64,000 bases of DNA from Flavobacteriales bacterium UBA1993 (GTDB lineage Bacteria; Bacteroidota; Bacteroidia; Flavobacteriales_G; Salibacteraceae): positions 62,001 through 126,000 of the forward strand of contig DDCZ01000023.1 of assembly GCA_002336485.1 (NCBI GenBank), written 5' to 3'. The position numbers were made by a program, and so were the translations under genes. Below, in pieces: positions 28,495-38,000 of this stretch. The notes below the pieces were generated by a model that was not told the DNA's origin, ran no database searches, and saw only the letters and a list, made by a program, of their open reading frames with translations. The first letter of the stretch is position 1. Each line of letters begins with the position of its first letter.

Positions 28495-30270
28495 CTAACC
28501 GAAGGCGTATTTATTCGCCTCAATATTTGCATCCGCAACCAATCTTCTTAAGTCCTTGATATTCAAGTTACTTGTTTTCGTAAATCGCTTAGCTCCCATG
28601 AGCATCATCCGCAATTCATCCCCTTCACCAAACGCGAGCAATGCCTCCTTCGCAGATCTATGAATACGATCTGCGGCATCATGCAAAAAGACTTGAGCCA
28701 TCGCCTTAAAGACTTCTTGACCTTCTTCTCCATCGCGCAAAATTCGTTTGTGAACCCGCAACAAAATTGATTCGGCAGCATAAGCATCAATTGCCATGTC
28801 GGCAATATTCATCAACACCTCTTGCTCTTTGCTCATCTCCATCATTAATTTTTGAGCCCCGGCACCAGCAACCATTAACACGGCCTTCTTGAAGTTTTCT
28901 ATCAACTTATATTCTGACGCGAACAACTCCTCCGATTCATTTCCAAAGTCAGGAATCCCCAAAAGTTCATCCTGCACAGTCTTGGCTGCGCCGAGTAAAT
29001 CCAACTCACCTTTCATTGCCTTTTTTAGAAGCATATCCACCGTAAGCATTCGATTTATTTCATTTGTCCCCTCAAAAATTCGATTGATTCGGCTATCGCG
29101 ATAGGCTTTCTCCACTCGGGTCTCAGCTGAGTATCCCATGCCGCCATGAATTTGGACACCTTCATCGGCGACATAATCTAAAACTTCAGAACCAAAGACT
29201 TTCATCATTGCACATTCTGCGGCGTACTCCTCTATCCCCTTTAACGTAGCCTTGCCTTTTTCCATGCCACCTGTTTCAAGAGCAGTTATTCGGTCTTGAA
29301 TGTTCTGACTGATTCGATAAACGGCACTTTCCAAGGCGTAGGTGCGAATGGCCATTTCGCCAATCTTATATTTTATAGCACCATACTTTGAAATTGGCCT
29401 TCCAAATTGATTTCGTTCATTGGCATATTTGACGCTGAGGTTCACAATATCCTTTGCTGCTCCAAGAGTAGCGGCTGCCAGTTTAATTCTACCTACGTTT
29501 AAAATGTTCAGGGCAATTTTAAAGCCGTTTTCACGCTCACTTAATTGAGCATTGTCTGCAAGGGTGACATCATTAAAAAACACCTGTCGTGTTGATGACC
29601 CCTTAATACCCATCTTCTTTTCTTCTGGGTTAAGCGTTAGACCTTCAGCACCTTTATCCACGATGAATGCACTTAGGTTTTCGTCATCTTCAATTTTAGC
29701 AAAGACGGTGAAGACATCTGCAAAACCGCCATTCGTGATCCACATTTTTTGGCCATTTATCTTCCACGCGTCGGCATCTTTTGTGGCCTTGGTTTTACCC
29801 GAATTCGCATCTGATCCAGCGCTGGGCTCCGTAAGGCAATAACAACCTAACCATTCACCTGAGCCAAGCTTGGGTATGTATTTCTGTTTTTGTTCTTCGG
29901 TGCCATAATACAGTATTGGAAGAGTGCCTATACCTGTATGTGCTGATATGGCAACACTAAACGAATGCCCACCTCCTACAGCCTCTGCGGCAAGCATTGA
30001 TGTTTTAAAGTCCATTCCCATACCACCATATTCGGTCGGTATTGATATGGAGAGAATCCCCAATTCACCCGCTTTTTTCAATAGGCTGGGCATAAGATTA
30101 AGGTCTTCCATGGAATCTATTTTATCCACCAAAGGCAAAACTTCTTGTGCTAAAAAATCGCGGCATGTTTGCGCAATCATTCTTTCCTCCTCACCCCATT
30201 CTTCAGGTGTGAAAATCTCTTCTGGCCTCGTCTGTCTTATGAGGAATTCTCCTCCTTTAATTGCTGTCAT
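28495..30270 (-). CDS. Acyl-CoA dehydrogenase
   Basis: FAD enzyme of 591 aa, longer than the usual about 380 aa, with a C-terminal extension like VLCAD/ACAD9 relatives. Visible are YCLTEPSAGSDANS (FAD/substrate binding), MWITNGGFAD, the catalytic-Glu region RINRIFEGTNEINR and QIHGGMGYSAETRVEKAYRD. It performs the first step of fatty-acid beta-oxidation. The gene lies 23 bases downstream of the thiolase gene in the same operon. Confidence 0.93.
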   Translation of the reverse strand: MTAIKGGEFLIRQTRPEEIFTPEEWGEEERMIAQTCRDFLAQEVLPLVDKIDSMEDLNLMPSLLKKAGELGILSISIPTEYGGMGMDFKTSMLAAEAVGGGHSFSVAISAHTGIGTLPILYYGTEEQKQKYIPKLGSGEWLGCYCLTEPSAGSDANSGKTKATKDADAWKINGQKMWITNGGFADVFTVFAKIEDDENLSAFIVDKGAEGLTLNPEEKKMGIKGSSTRQVFFNDVTLADNAQLSERENGFKIALNILNVGRIKLAAATLGAAKDIVNLSVKYANERNQFGRPISKYGAIKYKIGEMAIRTYALESAVYRISQNIQDRITALETGGMEKGKATLKGIEEYAAECAMMKVFGSEVLDYVADEGVQIHGGMGYSAETRVEKAYRDSRINRIFEGTNEINRMLTVDMLLKKAMKGELDLLGAAKTVQDELLGIPDFGNESEELFASEYKLIENFKKAVLMVAGAGAQKLMMEMSKEQEVLMNIADMAIDAYAAESILLRVHKRILRDGEEGQEVFKAMAQVFLHDAADRIHRSAKEALLAFGEGDELRMMLMGAKRFTKTSNLNIKDLRRLVADANIEANKYAFG

Positions 30271-30293
30271 ACTTTCTCTTTTTTCTCGTTTTT

Positions 30294-31466
30294 CTACATC
30301 ATCTCAAAAACACCAGCCGCTCCTTGACCAGTTCCTACACACATCGTTACCATCCCGTATTTACCTTTCCGCCTTTTCAACTCATTAAACATCTGAACGC
30401 TGAGTTTCGCACCGGTGCAACCAAGAGGATGACCGATAGAGATTGCTCCTCCGTTCACATTTACAATGTCTTGATTTAAGCCAAGTTCTCTCATTACTGC
30501 AAGAGATTGCGATGCAAAGGCTTCATTTAATTCAATAAGGTCAATGTCGTTTTGTTTTAGACCCGCCATTTTTAATGCCTTTGGAATTGCCTCCACTGGT
30601 CCAATCCCCATAATTCGGGGTGGCACTCCAGCTACGGCATAAGATTTCAACTGAGCAATTGGTTCAACATTTAGCTCTTTCAGCATTTGTTCGGAAACGA
30701 CCATTACAAAGGCCGCTCCGTCGCTGGTCTGAGAAGCGTTTCCGGCGGTTACAGAACCCTTGGCGTCAAATACCGGTCGAAGTCGAGCTAGTCGTTCTAT
30801 TGTAGTGTCTGGCCGCGGACCTTCATCCGTATCGAACACATATGATTTTGATTGCTTCTTACCATCACGGACAAACGTTTCTGTGATATTGATCGGCACG
30901 ATTTCATCTTTAAAAGCACCAGCATTAATAGCTGCGATGGCCTTCATATGACTGTTATAACCAAACTCATCTTGATCGGCACGGTTGATATTGAATTCCC
31001 TCGCAACAGCTTCTGCGGTTAGTCCCATACCCCAGTAATAATCATGATTAGCATGGGCTTGTGGAGCATTAGGCACGATGCGCCAGCCACCAAAAGGTAT
31101 TGGGCTCATTGTTTCGACTCCACCTGCTATGATCATGTCGGATATCCCAGCATGAATCTTCGCGGAGGCTATTGCTATAGTCTCTAGCCCAGAGGAACAA
31201 TAACGATTAACCGTCATTCCAGGAACTTTATCCGTGTCAAGGCTCATGAGCGAAATCATCCTTCCTACATTCAGACCTTGTTCCGCCTCTGGAGTCGCAT
31301 TACCAACGATGACATCATCAATTAAATTTCGGTCGAATTCGGGAATAGACTGAACCATTCCTCGAATGACATCTGCGGCCAAATCATCTGGACGGGTGAA
31401 TCTTAGTTTTCCGCGAGGCGCCTTTCCAACCGCTGATCTCTTTCCTGCTATTATATATGCGTTCAT
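30294..31466 (-). CDS. Acetyl-CoA C-acyltransferase (3-ketoacyl-CoA thiolase)
   Basis: Thiolase of 390 aa performing the last beta-oxidation step. The acyl-accepting Cys90 is in NRYCSSGLET, the active-site His is in GGAISIGHPLGCTGA, and the second Cys is in MCVGTGQGAAG. The 390-aa length is normal for FadA/FadI. It sits 11 bases after the hydroxyacyl-CoA dehydrogenase/hydratase gene, so the enzymes of the cycle are made together. Confidence 0.94.
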   Translation of the reverse strand: MNAYIIAGKRSAVGKAPRGKLRFTRPDDLAADVIRGMVQSIPEFDRNLIDDVIVGNATPEAEQGLNVGRMISLMSLDTDKVPGMTVNRYCSSGLETIAIASAKIHAGISDMIIAGGVETMSPIPFGGWRIVPNAPQAHANHDYYWGMGLTAEAVAREFNINRADQDEFGYNSHMKAIAAINAGAFKDEIVPINITETFVRDGKKQSKSYVFDTDEGPRPDTTIERLARLRPVFDAKGSVTAGNASQTSDGAAFVMVVSEQMLKELNVEPIAQLKSYAVAGVPPRIMGIGPVEAIPKALKMAGLKQNDIDLIELNEAFASQSLAVMRELGLNQDIVNVNGGAISIGHPLGCTGAKLSVQMFNELKRRKGKYGMVTMCVGTGQGAAGVFEMM

Positions 31467-31477
31467 ATTTCCTATTT

Positions 31478-33886
31478 CTAATTCCGTAAAACTTTCCCGT
31501 ATTTAACCATGCTCTGAAGTCGCTCAAGTGTTGGCCTTGTTGCACACAACTCCAAGAACGCCTTTCGCTCTAGGTCGAGCAAATATTGTTCAGATACTTC
31601 CTGCGGATAACTCAAGTCACCCCCACAAAGAACCCAGCCTAATTTTTCGCTTATCAGTCGATCGTGTTCGCTCATATAGTTTCCAGATGTCATGGTTTCG
31701 GCACCAACATACACTAGCCCCAGTCCTTCATTTCCAAGAACACGTATATCGTTTCGAGGTTTAGGTTGGGTATACCCCTTTTCTGCCAAATCCATGGCTG
31801 CCCGCTTGGCTCGTGTAAGCTGCAATTCTCGACTCACTACTATTTCATCAATACCTGGCCTTAGATAACCAAGTTCCATGGCTTCGTATCCCGATGTCCC
31901 CACTTTTGCCTGAGCTATGGTCATCAGTCGGTTCCTGAATTGATTCGTGCGCATATCTCCTTCTCGAAGTTCATCGGATAGTCGCAACGCAAATTCCTTA
32001 GATCCACCGCCACCTGGAATAACTCCAACACTAAATTCAACAAGTCCCATATAGGTTTCGGCCGATGCAACCACTTTATCGGCATGCATGCTTAATTCAC
32101 ATGCTCCACCCAGGGCTAATTGATGGGGAGCACTAACAACAGGAATACTGGAATAACGCATGCGCATCATAGTCTGTTGAAACTGGCGAATCGCAAAATG
32201 CAATTCATCATATTCCTGCTCCGCTGCCATCATGAAAATGAGGCCCACATTCGCTCCAGCGCTAAAATTCCCACCTTCATTATATACAACAACGCCCTCA
32301 TAATCTGCCTCGGCAATGTCAATCGCCTTGTTCAAGCCCTGCAATACGTCTCCTCCTATGGTATTCATTTTTGTGTGGAATTCCACGTTTATGATACCGT
32401 CGCCCAGGTCTGAAATTGTGGTTCCTGAATTTTTCCAAATCACATTCTGATGTCTGGCGATGGCCAAACTCACTACCGACTCTTGTCCTGGGATATCGGC
32501 ATAAGCACCTTTTGATTGGTCCCAGAATTGTCGTTTCCCTTCGGAAATCCGATAGAAACTTTCAGCGCCAGCCTCACTCATTTTTTCAATCCAGTCAGAT
32601 GCAACAGCCCCTTGACTTTGCAGGATTTCACGTCCTTTTTCAAACCCAATCGCGTCCCATGTTTCAAATGGCCCCATTTCGTAGCCAAATCCAGATCTCA
32701 TAGCATCGTCAACACGATAGATTTCGTTTGACACTTCAGGCACTCGGTGACTCACGTATGCAAACAATGCCGAAAAGTGTGCTTTATAAAAAATGCCTGC
32801 CCTATCGTCTGATTGCACAAGTTGCATCACTCTTTTACCTAAATCATCGACGCCTTTTGCCGCCTCGACCGATGAGAACTTTGGCTTGACTCTAGGGCCA
32901 TATTCAAGGGTATTCAAATCGAGTACTAGAATCTCTCTCTTGCCCTCGGCGTCCTTCGTTTTCTTAAAAAAGCCTTGCTTTGATTTATCCCCGAGCATAT
33001 TGCCATCAACCATCTTTTGAATGTAATCCGGAATGGAGAAAAGAGCACCCATCTCATCGCTTGGAACATTCTGTTTTACACCATTGGCAACATGGACGAG
33101 CGTATCAAGACCTACAACGTCTGTAGTTCTGAATGTCGCCGATTTTGCCCGGCCAATTAGGGTTCCGGTCAACCGATCAATTTCATCCACGGTGTATCCG
33201 TTTTCCTTTACATAGTGAAACATCCAAAGGATGCTAAACACTCCTATTCGATTCGCAATAAAGGCGGGAGTATCCTTACACCAAACGGTCGTCTTACCGA
33301 GAAATCGTTTCCCATAATCCATCAAAAACTCCATTACGAGTGGATCTGTTTTAGGACCAGGAATTAGTTCTAATAATTTCAAATATCGTGGCGGGTTGAA
33401 AAAGTGGGTTCCCGCAAAGTGCTTTTGAAAATCTTCGCTCCTACCTTCCGACATCATTTTAATTGGTATCCCAGAAGTATTTGAAGTAATCAACGTTCCG
33501 GGTTTTCGATATTTTTCCACGCGCTCGAAGAGGCTTTGTTTTATATCGAGCCGCTCAATTATCACCTCAATTATCCAATCGCATTCTGCTATTCTTGGAA
33601 GATGGTCGTCAAAATTTCCAGTTTCAATGAAACGTGCACGGTCCTTAGTATAAACAGGTGATGGATTACTCTTTAAAGCCGTTGTAAGGCTTTCGTCCAC
33701 TATTCTATTTCTAACGGTTGGGGATTCCAAGGTCAAACCTTTGGCAGACTCCTTATCCGTAAGGGCATTTGGAACAATATCCAATAAAAGCACGTCGACC
33801 CCAATATTTGCGAAATGACATGCAATTCGCGAACCCATGATACCCGAACCGAGCACCGCTACTTTCTTTATTCTTCGCTTTCCCAT
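31478..33886 (-). CDS. 3-hydroxyacyl-CoA dehydrogenase / enoyl-CoA hydratase fusion (FadN-type order)
   Basis: An 802-aa bifunctional enzyme. The NAD-binding dehydrogenase domain is N-terminal (VAVLGSGIMGSRIACHFA, residues 9-26; THFFNPPRYLKLLELI). The hydratase/isomerase domain is C-terminal (GGNFSAGANV, ALGGACELSMHADKV, GVIPGGGGSKEFALRL). This order is the reverse of E. coli FadB and matches the FadN type. Both catalytic regions look intact. It starts in a 1-base overlap with the marR stop. Confidence 0.93.
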   Translation of the reverse strand: MGKRRIKKVAVLGSGIMGSRIACHFANIGVDVLLLDIVPNALTDKESAKGLTLESPTVRNRIVDESLTTALKSNPSPVYTKDRARFIETGNFDDHLPRIAECDWIIEVIIERLDIKQSLFERVEKYRKPGTLITSNTSGIPIKMMSEGRSEDFQKHFAGTHFFNPPRYLKLLELIPGPKTDPLVMEFLMDYGKRFLGKTTVWCKDTPAFIANRIGVFSILWMFHYVKENGYTVDEIDRLTGTLIGRAKSATFRTTDVVGLDTLVHVANGVKQNVPSDEMGALFSIPDYIQKMVDGNMLGDKSKQGFFKKTKDAEGKREILVLDLNTLEYGPRVKPKFSSVEAAKGVDDLGKRVMQLVQSDDRAGIFYKAHFSALFAYVSHRVPEVSNEIYRVDDAMRSGFGYEMGPFETWDAIGFEKGREILQSQGAVASDWIEKMSEAGAESFYRISEGKRQFWDQSKGAYADIPGQESVVSLAIARHQNVIWKNSGTTISDLGDGIINVEFHTKMNTIGGDVLQGLNKAIDIAEADYEGVVVYNEGGNFSAGANVGLIFMMAAEQEYDELHFAIRQFQQTMMRMRYSSIPVVSAPHQLALGGACELSMHADKVVASAETYMGLVEFSVGVIPGGGGSKEFALRLSDELREGDMRTNQFRNRLMTIAQAKVGTSGYEAMELGYLRPGIDEIVVSRELQLTRAKRAAMDLAEKGYTQPKPRNDIRVLGNEGLGLVYVGAETMTSGNYMSEHDRLISEKLGWVLCGGDLSYPQEVSEQYLLDLERKAFLELCATRPTLERLQSMVKYGKVLRN

Positions 33887-34311
33887 TAGTTCTTACTCGT
33901 ATGTTTTTCAATTACTTCAATGACATGAATAAAATTTTCGAATGACGCCTTGTCCACTTCGGCGAGCACTTTCTTATTAAATCCTATAACGGTCGACTTT
34001 GATATCTCTCTCAAACGTTTCCCTTCTTCAGTCAAATGAACCGTGGTGACTCTACCGTCTGTCGCATCGGATTTGCGCTTTATCCATGAACGCTCCTCCA
34101 TCGACTTTAACGTTCTACTCAAACTCGTGGGTTCCATCCCCATCATAGGCCCCAATTGGGTGGAAGGTGTACCTTTAACCGGATCAATACTTAAAAGCAC
34201 GAATCCCGCACTCTGAGTGAGTCCGTGCTTGACTGCTTCTTGATTATACATCTTTGCGATTTTCAGCCACGCCCACCGAATGTGAAAATCTATTGTTTCA
34301 TCTGACTTCAT
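33886..34311 (-). CDS. MarR-family regulator heading the beta-oxidation operon
   Basis: A 141-aa winged-helix protein with a central LGPMMGMEPTSLSRTLKSME recognition region and the wing KSDATDGRVTTVHLT. As first gene of the fatty-acid degradation operon it is probably a repressor released by acyl-CoA or fatty acids (inference). A palindrome at 34331-34354, just upstream and overlapping a -7 box, is the likely autoregulatory operator. Confidence 0.92.
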   Translation of the reverse strand: MKSDETIDFHIRWAWLKIAKMYNQEAVKHGLTQSAGFVLLSIDPVKGTPSTQLGPMMGMEPTSLSRTLKSMEERSWIKRKSDATDGRVTTVHLTEEGKRLREISKSTVIGFNKKVLAEVDKASFENFIHVIEVIEKHTSKN

Positions 34312-34317
34312 GTCAAA

Positions 34318-34335
34318 CGAATATATACAAATATA
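34318..34335 (-). promoter_or_regulatory. Two overlapping -7-like boxes of the marR operon
   Basis: The minus strand carries an exact TATATTTG at 34328-34335 and a variant TATATTCG at 34318-34325. These end 16 and 6 bases before the marR ATG. The consensus box overlaps the left arm of the palindrome. Confidence 0.5.
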
Positions 34336-34354
34336 TTATGCGTGCATAATATAT
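34331..34354. promoter_or_regulatory. Palindromic operator, probable MarR site
   Basis: Two perfect 11-base arms (ATATATTATGC and its complement) flank a GT centre. The palindrome starts 19 bases upstream of marR and covers part of the TATATTTG -7 box, a position expected for autorepression. Binding by this MarR protein is inferred. Confidence 0.7.
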
Positions 34355-34458
34355 AAACCAATTCCTTGTTTGGTTGTTCTAATCTAGAAGCCGCTCACCG
34401 TTCCCCATAACATATCCCCCATTTATCCTTTTAGCATGTCCATTATGCACCTTAGAAG

Positions 34459-34466
34459 TACATTCG
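34459..34466 (+). promoter_or_regulatory. -7-like box TACATTCG of TonB receptor gene
   Basis: Variant TAnnTTCG box, 20 bases before the ATG at 34487. It lies inside the extended reading frame from 34436 and so supports the shorter start. Confidence 0.35.
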
Positions 34467-34486
34467 CACGCTCAAGACAAAATACG

Positions 34487-36859
34487 ATGAAATCACTCCT
34501 ATCCATTCTGTTTATTTTCAGTCTCATTTTATCCGGAACCGCCCAGGATAAGGTGACTCTTAGCGGATATGTCAAGGACAACGAAACGGGCGAAGGCATG
34601 ATTGCTGCCACAGTTATGGTAAAGGAGTTAAACGCGGGCACCGTTACGAATGAATATGGCTTCTATTCCATTACTGTTGTACCCGGAACCTATACCGTTG
34701 AATACAGTTTCATTGGTTTTGAGTCATTTATTGAGACCGTAGACCTCACGAGCAACGTGACTAAAAATGCAGAGATCGGATTTTCTCAAACCATGCTCGA
34801 CGAAGTTGTCATTACAGGTGAACGTGAGGACGAAAACATCACCAGCGTTGAAATGAGTGTTGAAAAACTTGACATTGCTCAAGTAAAAAAGATTCCACAG
34901 TTGTTGGGTGAAGCAGACATCATTCGATCCATTCAATTATTGCCAGGGGTGACGACCGTTGGCGAAGGTGCCACAGGTTTTAACGTTCGAGGTGGAAACA
35001 TAGATCAGAACCTTATACTTCTTGACGAGAGCCCGGTCTTTAGCTCCAGTCATTTATTTGGTTTCTTCTCCGTTTTTAATGCGGACGCTATCAAGGATGC
35101 CAAGCTCTACAAGGGGGGCATCCCGTCAAAATATGGCGGAAGACTTTCCTCTGTTCTGGATATCCGACAAAAGGAGGGAAACCAAAAACGATTCAGTGCC
35201 ACAGGAGGAATCGGCTTATTGTTTAGCCGCCTAACATTGGAAGGACCAATTGTAAAAAACAAGGCGTCGTTTATTGTTTCCGGTCGACGCTCCTATTTCG
35301 ATATTTTTTTCCCATTTGCTCCTGACGAAACGATTAATAATAGCCGGCTATTTTTCTACGACTTAAATGGAAAAGTGAACTGGACCATTAATGACAAGAA
35401 CCGAGTATTTCTAGCTGGTTATCTTGGAGATGATGTTTTCGATTTAAATGGCCTTTTTGCAACACGGTGGGGAAATAGAACAGCAACACTTCGCTGGAAT
35501 CACCTTTTCTCAGATAAACTCTTTTCCAACTTTACCGCGATCTATAGTAACTATAGTTATGCCCTTGGTTTTGACCAAGAAAGCTTTGGACTTGACTGGA
35601 AGGCGAGCATTGAAAACATCAGCGGAAAAGCAGATTTCACATACTTCGCAAACCCAAATAATAAGATTGAATTCGGGTTCCATAATACATATTACTATTT
35701 CAGACCGGGAGGCGCCGAAGCTTATATTGAATCCAACGATGTTGTGGATACATTCAATTTCCAGGTGAGACCAATTCCAGCTTTTGAGTCTGCTATATAC
35801 CTCAGCAATGAGCAAAAAATCGGCACTCGTTTAACCCTTGCTTATGGTATTCGATACAGCGGGTTCGCCCAGCTCGGCGCTGGCCAGGTATACAAATACC
35901 CCAACGATGAACCGATTGATCCAGAATTCCCTACATCCACGGTTTCTCCAATAGACACGGTTCATTACGATGAATTTGAAATTGTGAAGGGCTATCATGG
36001 CATTGAACCAAGGTTTGCCGCCAACTACCAACTAGATGAATTTTCATCTGTAAAGGGTAGTTATAATAGAATGCGGCAATACATTCATTTGATTTCAAAC
36101 ACCACAGCGGCAACACCGGTCGATATTTATATGCCTGCCGGTGAGTATATCAAGCCTGGATTGGTGGATCAAGTCGCCGTTGGATATTTCAGAAATTTTT
36201 ACGCGAACACCTATGAATCGTCCGTTGAGCTTTATTACAAATATTTTCAGGATCTCGTAGATTATAAAGATGAGGCTGAGCTACTGTTAAACAACACACT
36301 CGAAACAGAACTATACACCGGTGATGGACAAGCTTACGGTCTTGAATTTCAATTCAAACGCAAAAGAGGAAAGCTTACGGGATGGGTTAGCTATACCCTG
36401 TCTAGAGTTGAGCGGTTTGTTGAAGAGATTAACAACGGCGATCCCTACCCTGCGAATTGGGACAAGACACACGATATTAGTTTGGTAGCCAGTTATGACA
36501 TCACTAATAGAATAAATGTGGCCAGTAGCTTTGCGTACATGACGGGAAGACCAATTACATATCCAGAAGCGAGGATGACATTTGGTGGTGTTACTGCCCC
36601 CATTTACAACAACCGTAATGGAGCGCGAACCCCGGCCTACCATAGATTGGATGTTGCAGCAACCTTCAATTTGATTGATCCCGATGAACACGATTTCACA
36701 ATCGACTTAGCAACAGGATGCTACAACGTGTATGGACGTAAAAATCCGTACTCAATCTACTTCCAACAAGACCCCGACATGCCAGAAATAACCAGAGCAT
36801 TTAGACTATCGATTTACGCCATTCCTATCCCTTACCTCACTGTCAACTTCAAGTTTTAA
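34487..36859 (+). CDS. TonB-dependent receptor with carboxypeptidase-regulatory-like domain
   Basis: About 790 aa from the ATG at 34487, which begins the signal peptide MKSLLSILFIFSLILSGTAQ; the frame extends to 34436. Next come a CarboxypepD_reg-like domain (VTLSGYVKDNETGEGMIAAT), a plug (LPGVTTVGEGATGFNVRGG) and the barrel ending in YLTVNFKF. The DUF4249 lipoprotein gene follows 4 bases later, a pairing common in Bacteroidota that resembles SusC/SusD. The transported substrate is unknown. Confidence 0.9.
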   Translation: MKSLLSILFIFSLILSGTAQDKVTLSGYVKDNETGEGMIAATVMVKELNAGTVTNEYGFYSITVVPGTYTVEYSFIGFESFIETVDLTSNVTKNAEIGFSQTMLDEVVITGEREDENITSVEMSVEKLDIAQVKKIPQLLGEADIIRSIQLLPGVTTVGEGATGFNVRGGNIDQNLILLDESPVFSSSHLFGFFSVFNADAIKDAKLYKGGIPSKYGGRLSSVLDIRQKEGNQKRFSATGGIGLLFSRLTLEGPIVKNKASFIVSGRRSYFDIFFPFAPDETINNSRLFFYDLNGKVNWTINDKNRVFLAGYLGDDVFDLNGLFATRWGNRTATLRWNHLFSDKLFSNFTAIYSNYSYALGFDQESFGLDWKASIENISGKADFTYFANPNNKIEFGFHNTYYYFRPGGAEAYIESNDVVDTFNFQVRPIPAFESAIYLSNEQKIGTRLTLAYGIRYSGFAQLGAGQVYKYPNDEPIDPEFPTSTVSPIDTVHYDEFEIVKGYHGIEPRFAANYQLDEFSSVKGSYNRMRQYIHLISNTTAATPVDIYMPAGEYIKPGLVDQVAVGYFRNFYANTYESSVELYYKYFQDLVDYKDEAELLLNNTLETELYTGDGQAYGLEFQFKRKRGKLTGWVSYTLSRVERFVEEINNGDPYPANWDKTHDISLVASYDITNRINVASSFAYMTGRPITYPEARMTFGGVTAPIYNNRNGARTPAYHRLDVAATFNLIDPDEHDFTIDLATGCYNVYGRKNPYSIYFQQDPDMPEITRAFRLSIYAIPIPYLTVNFKF

Positions 36860-36863
36860 AACA

Positions 36864-37847
36864 ATGAGAAATTCATACATAATACTGATGGCCTTAGCCG
36901 CCATTACGCTTGCAGGGTGTCAAGAAGAAATTGATCTCGACCTGCCCGCCACTCAGCCAGAATTGGTCATTGAAGGCTATCTAACACAGCGAGATTATTA
37001 TTTCCCGAACGGTGATTTGGATTGTTTTGGAACTACAGTTCCACTGGCTGACATAGTACTAGCCACCCAATTGGTTGACGCATTTATTAACATCGACTCC
37101 ATTGAATCAGAGGCTGATTATTTTCCATTCAACAAGGTACAACTCACGCTTACAGGTGATTATTTTGCGAATGAGATTCCCCAAACTGTAAGCAACGCAA
37201 GCGTGATGCTATATGAAGATGGCAATGTGGTAGAGACTCTAATTGAGGACCCAAATATTCCGGGCACGTATAGAATTACGCACTATCCTAAAATCGGCTC
37301 GGAATATCACTTATGGATCCAGGCTCTAGGAAATATCTATGAGACGGAGAGAGAATTGTACGAAAGTGTGCCGCCCCTGATTGGATTAACGGCCAATTAT
37401 GGCCCAAACTTCATTCAAGATTCATGTGCATACTATGTGAATATTGACACCTATGAAAAACCTGGTGCTGGTGATCACTACAGGTGGTTTTTCTACCTAA
37501 ACAATGAGTACGATAAGCGACCGGGTTTCATCTCTATTACGAATGATGACAATTTTGATGGCTTTTGCCTTTTTGGCTTTGACGTATATGGTGATGAGTT
37601 GGAATTAGGAGACACGCTAACTGCATTTCAAATGAATGCAACTGAAGGCTACTTTAACTTTCTTTCCTCTTTGCAAAGCCAAACTGCCTTTGTTGGCGGC
37701 CCCTTCGACTCTCCTCCAGCTCCAATTAGAGGAAATTTGAACAATCTAACGACTGGCAAGCCAGCCTTTGGCTACTTCGCTGCTGGCGGCATCTCTGCCA
37801 ACGCTACCGCCATCCCTGATACAATTCCTGACGTAGACTGCCCGTAA
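36864..37847 (+). CDS. DUF4249 lipoprotein, partner of the TonB receptor
   Basis: A 327-aa lipoprotein with a lipobox (LAGC near residue 19). The following QPELVIEGYLT and the TGTYRIT/VGSEYHLWI-like beta-rich pattern fit DUF4249. The gene is directly downstream of the TonB receptor, so the protein probably caps or loads it from the cell surface, by analogy with SusD (inference). The ligand is unknown. Confidence 0.87.
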   Translation: MRNSYIILMALAAITLAGCQEEIDLDLPATQPELVIEGYLTQRDYYFPNGDLDCFGTTVPLADIVLATQLVDAFINIDSIESEADYFPFNKVQLTLTGDYFANEIPQTVSNASVMLYEDGNVVETLIEDPNIPGTYRITHYPKIGSEYHLWIQALGNIYETERELYESVPPLIGLTANYGPNFIQDSCAYYVNIDTYEKPGAGDHYRWFFYLNNEYDKRPGFISITNDDNFDGFCLFGFDVYGDELELGDTLTAFQMNATEGYFNFLSSLQSQTAFVGGPFDSPPAPIRGNLNNLTTGKPAFGYFAAGGISANATAIPDTIPDVDCP

Positions 37848-37897
37848 TTGTTGACAATTATCAGGTAGAATACGCACATACTTTCAAGAAGGTCAAT

Positions 37898-37905
37898 TAT
37901 CTTTG
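37898..37905 (+). promoter_or_regulatory. -7 box TATCTTTG upstream of the Cys-rich microprotein
   Basis: Exact TAnnTTTG match in the gap after the DUF4249 gene, 95 bases before the ATG at 38001. It is the only clear promoter-like element here. Confidence 0.4.
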
Positions 37906-38000
37906 TTTAGAATCTATCTAAATAAGCATTTAGCCTGTCTAAGCAACTTCCAAACCCGAGTGTATTAACTCAACTGCCGCCATGTATTGTTGGCCAGTTC

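Noticed and set aside
32120..32413. 97-aa plus-strand frame inside the hydratase-dehydrogenase gene
   Set aside because: Antisense shadow of a strongly conserved coding region, with no own signals.
37845..37860. Short inverted repeat TAATTG/CAATTA after the DUF4249 stop
   Set aside because: Only six pairs, AT-rich and no U-run, so too weak for a terminator.
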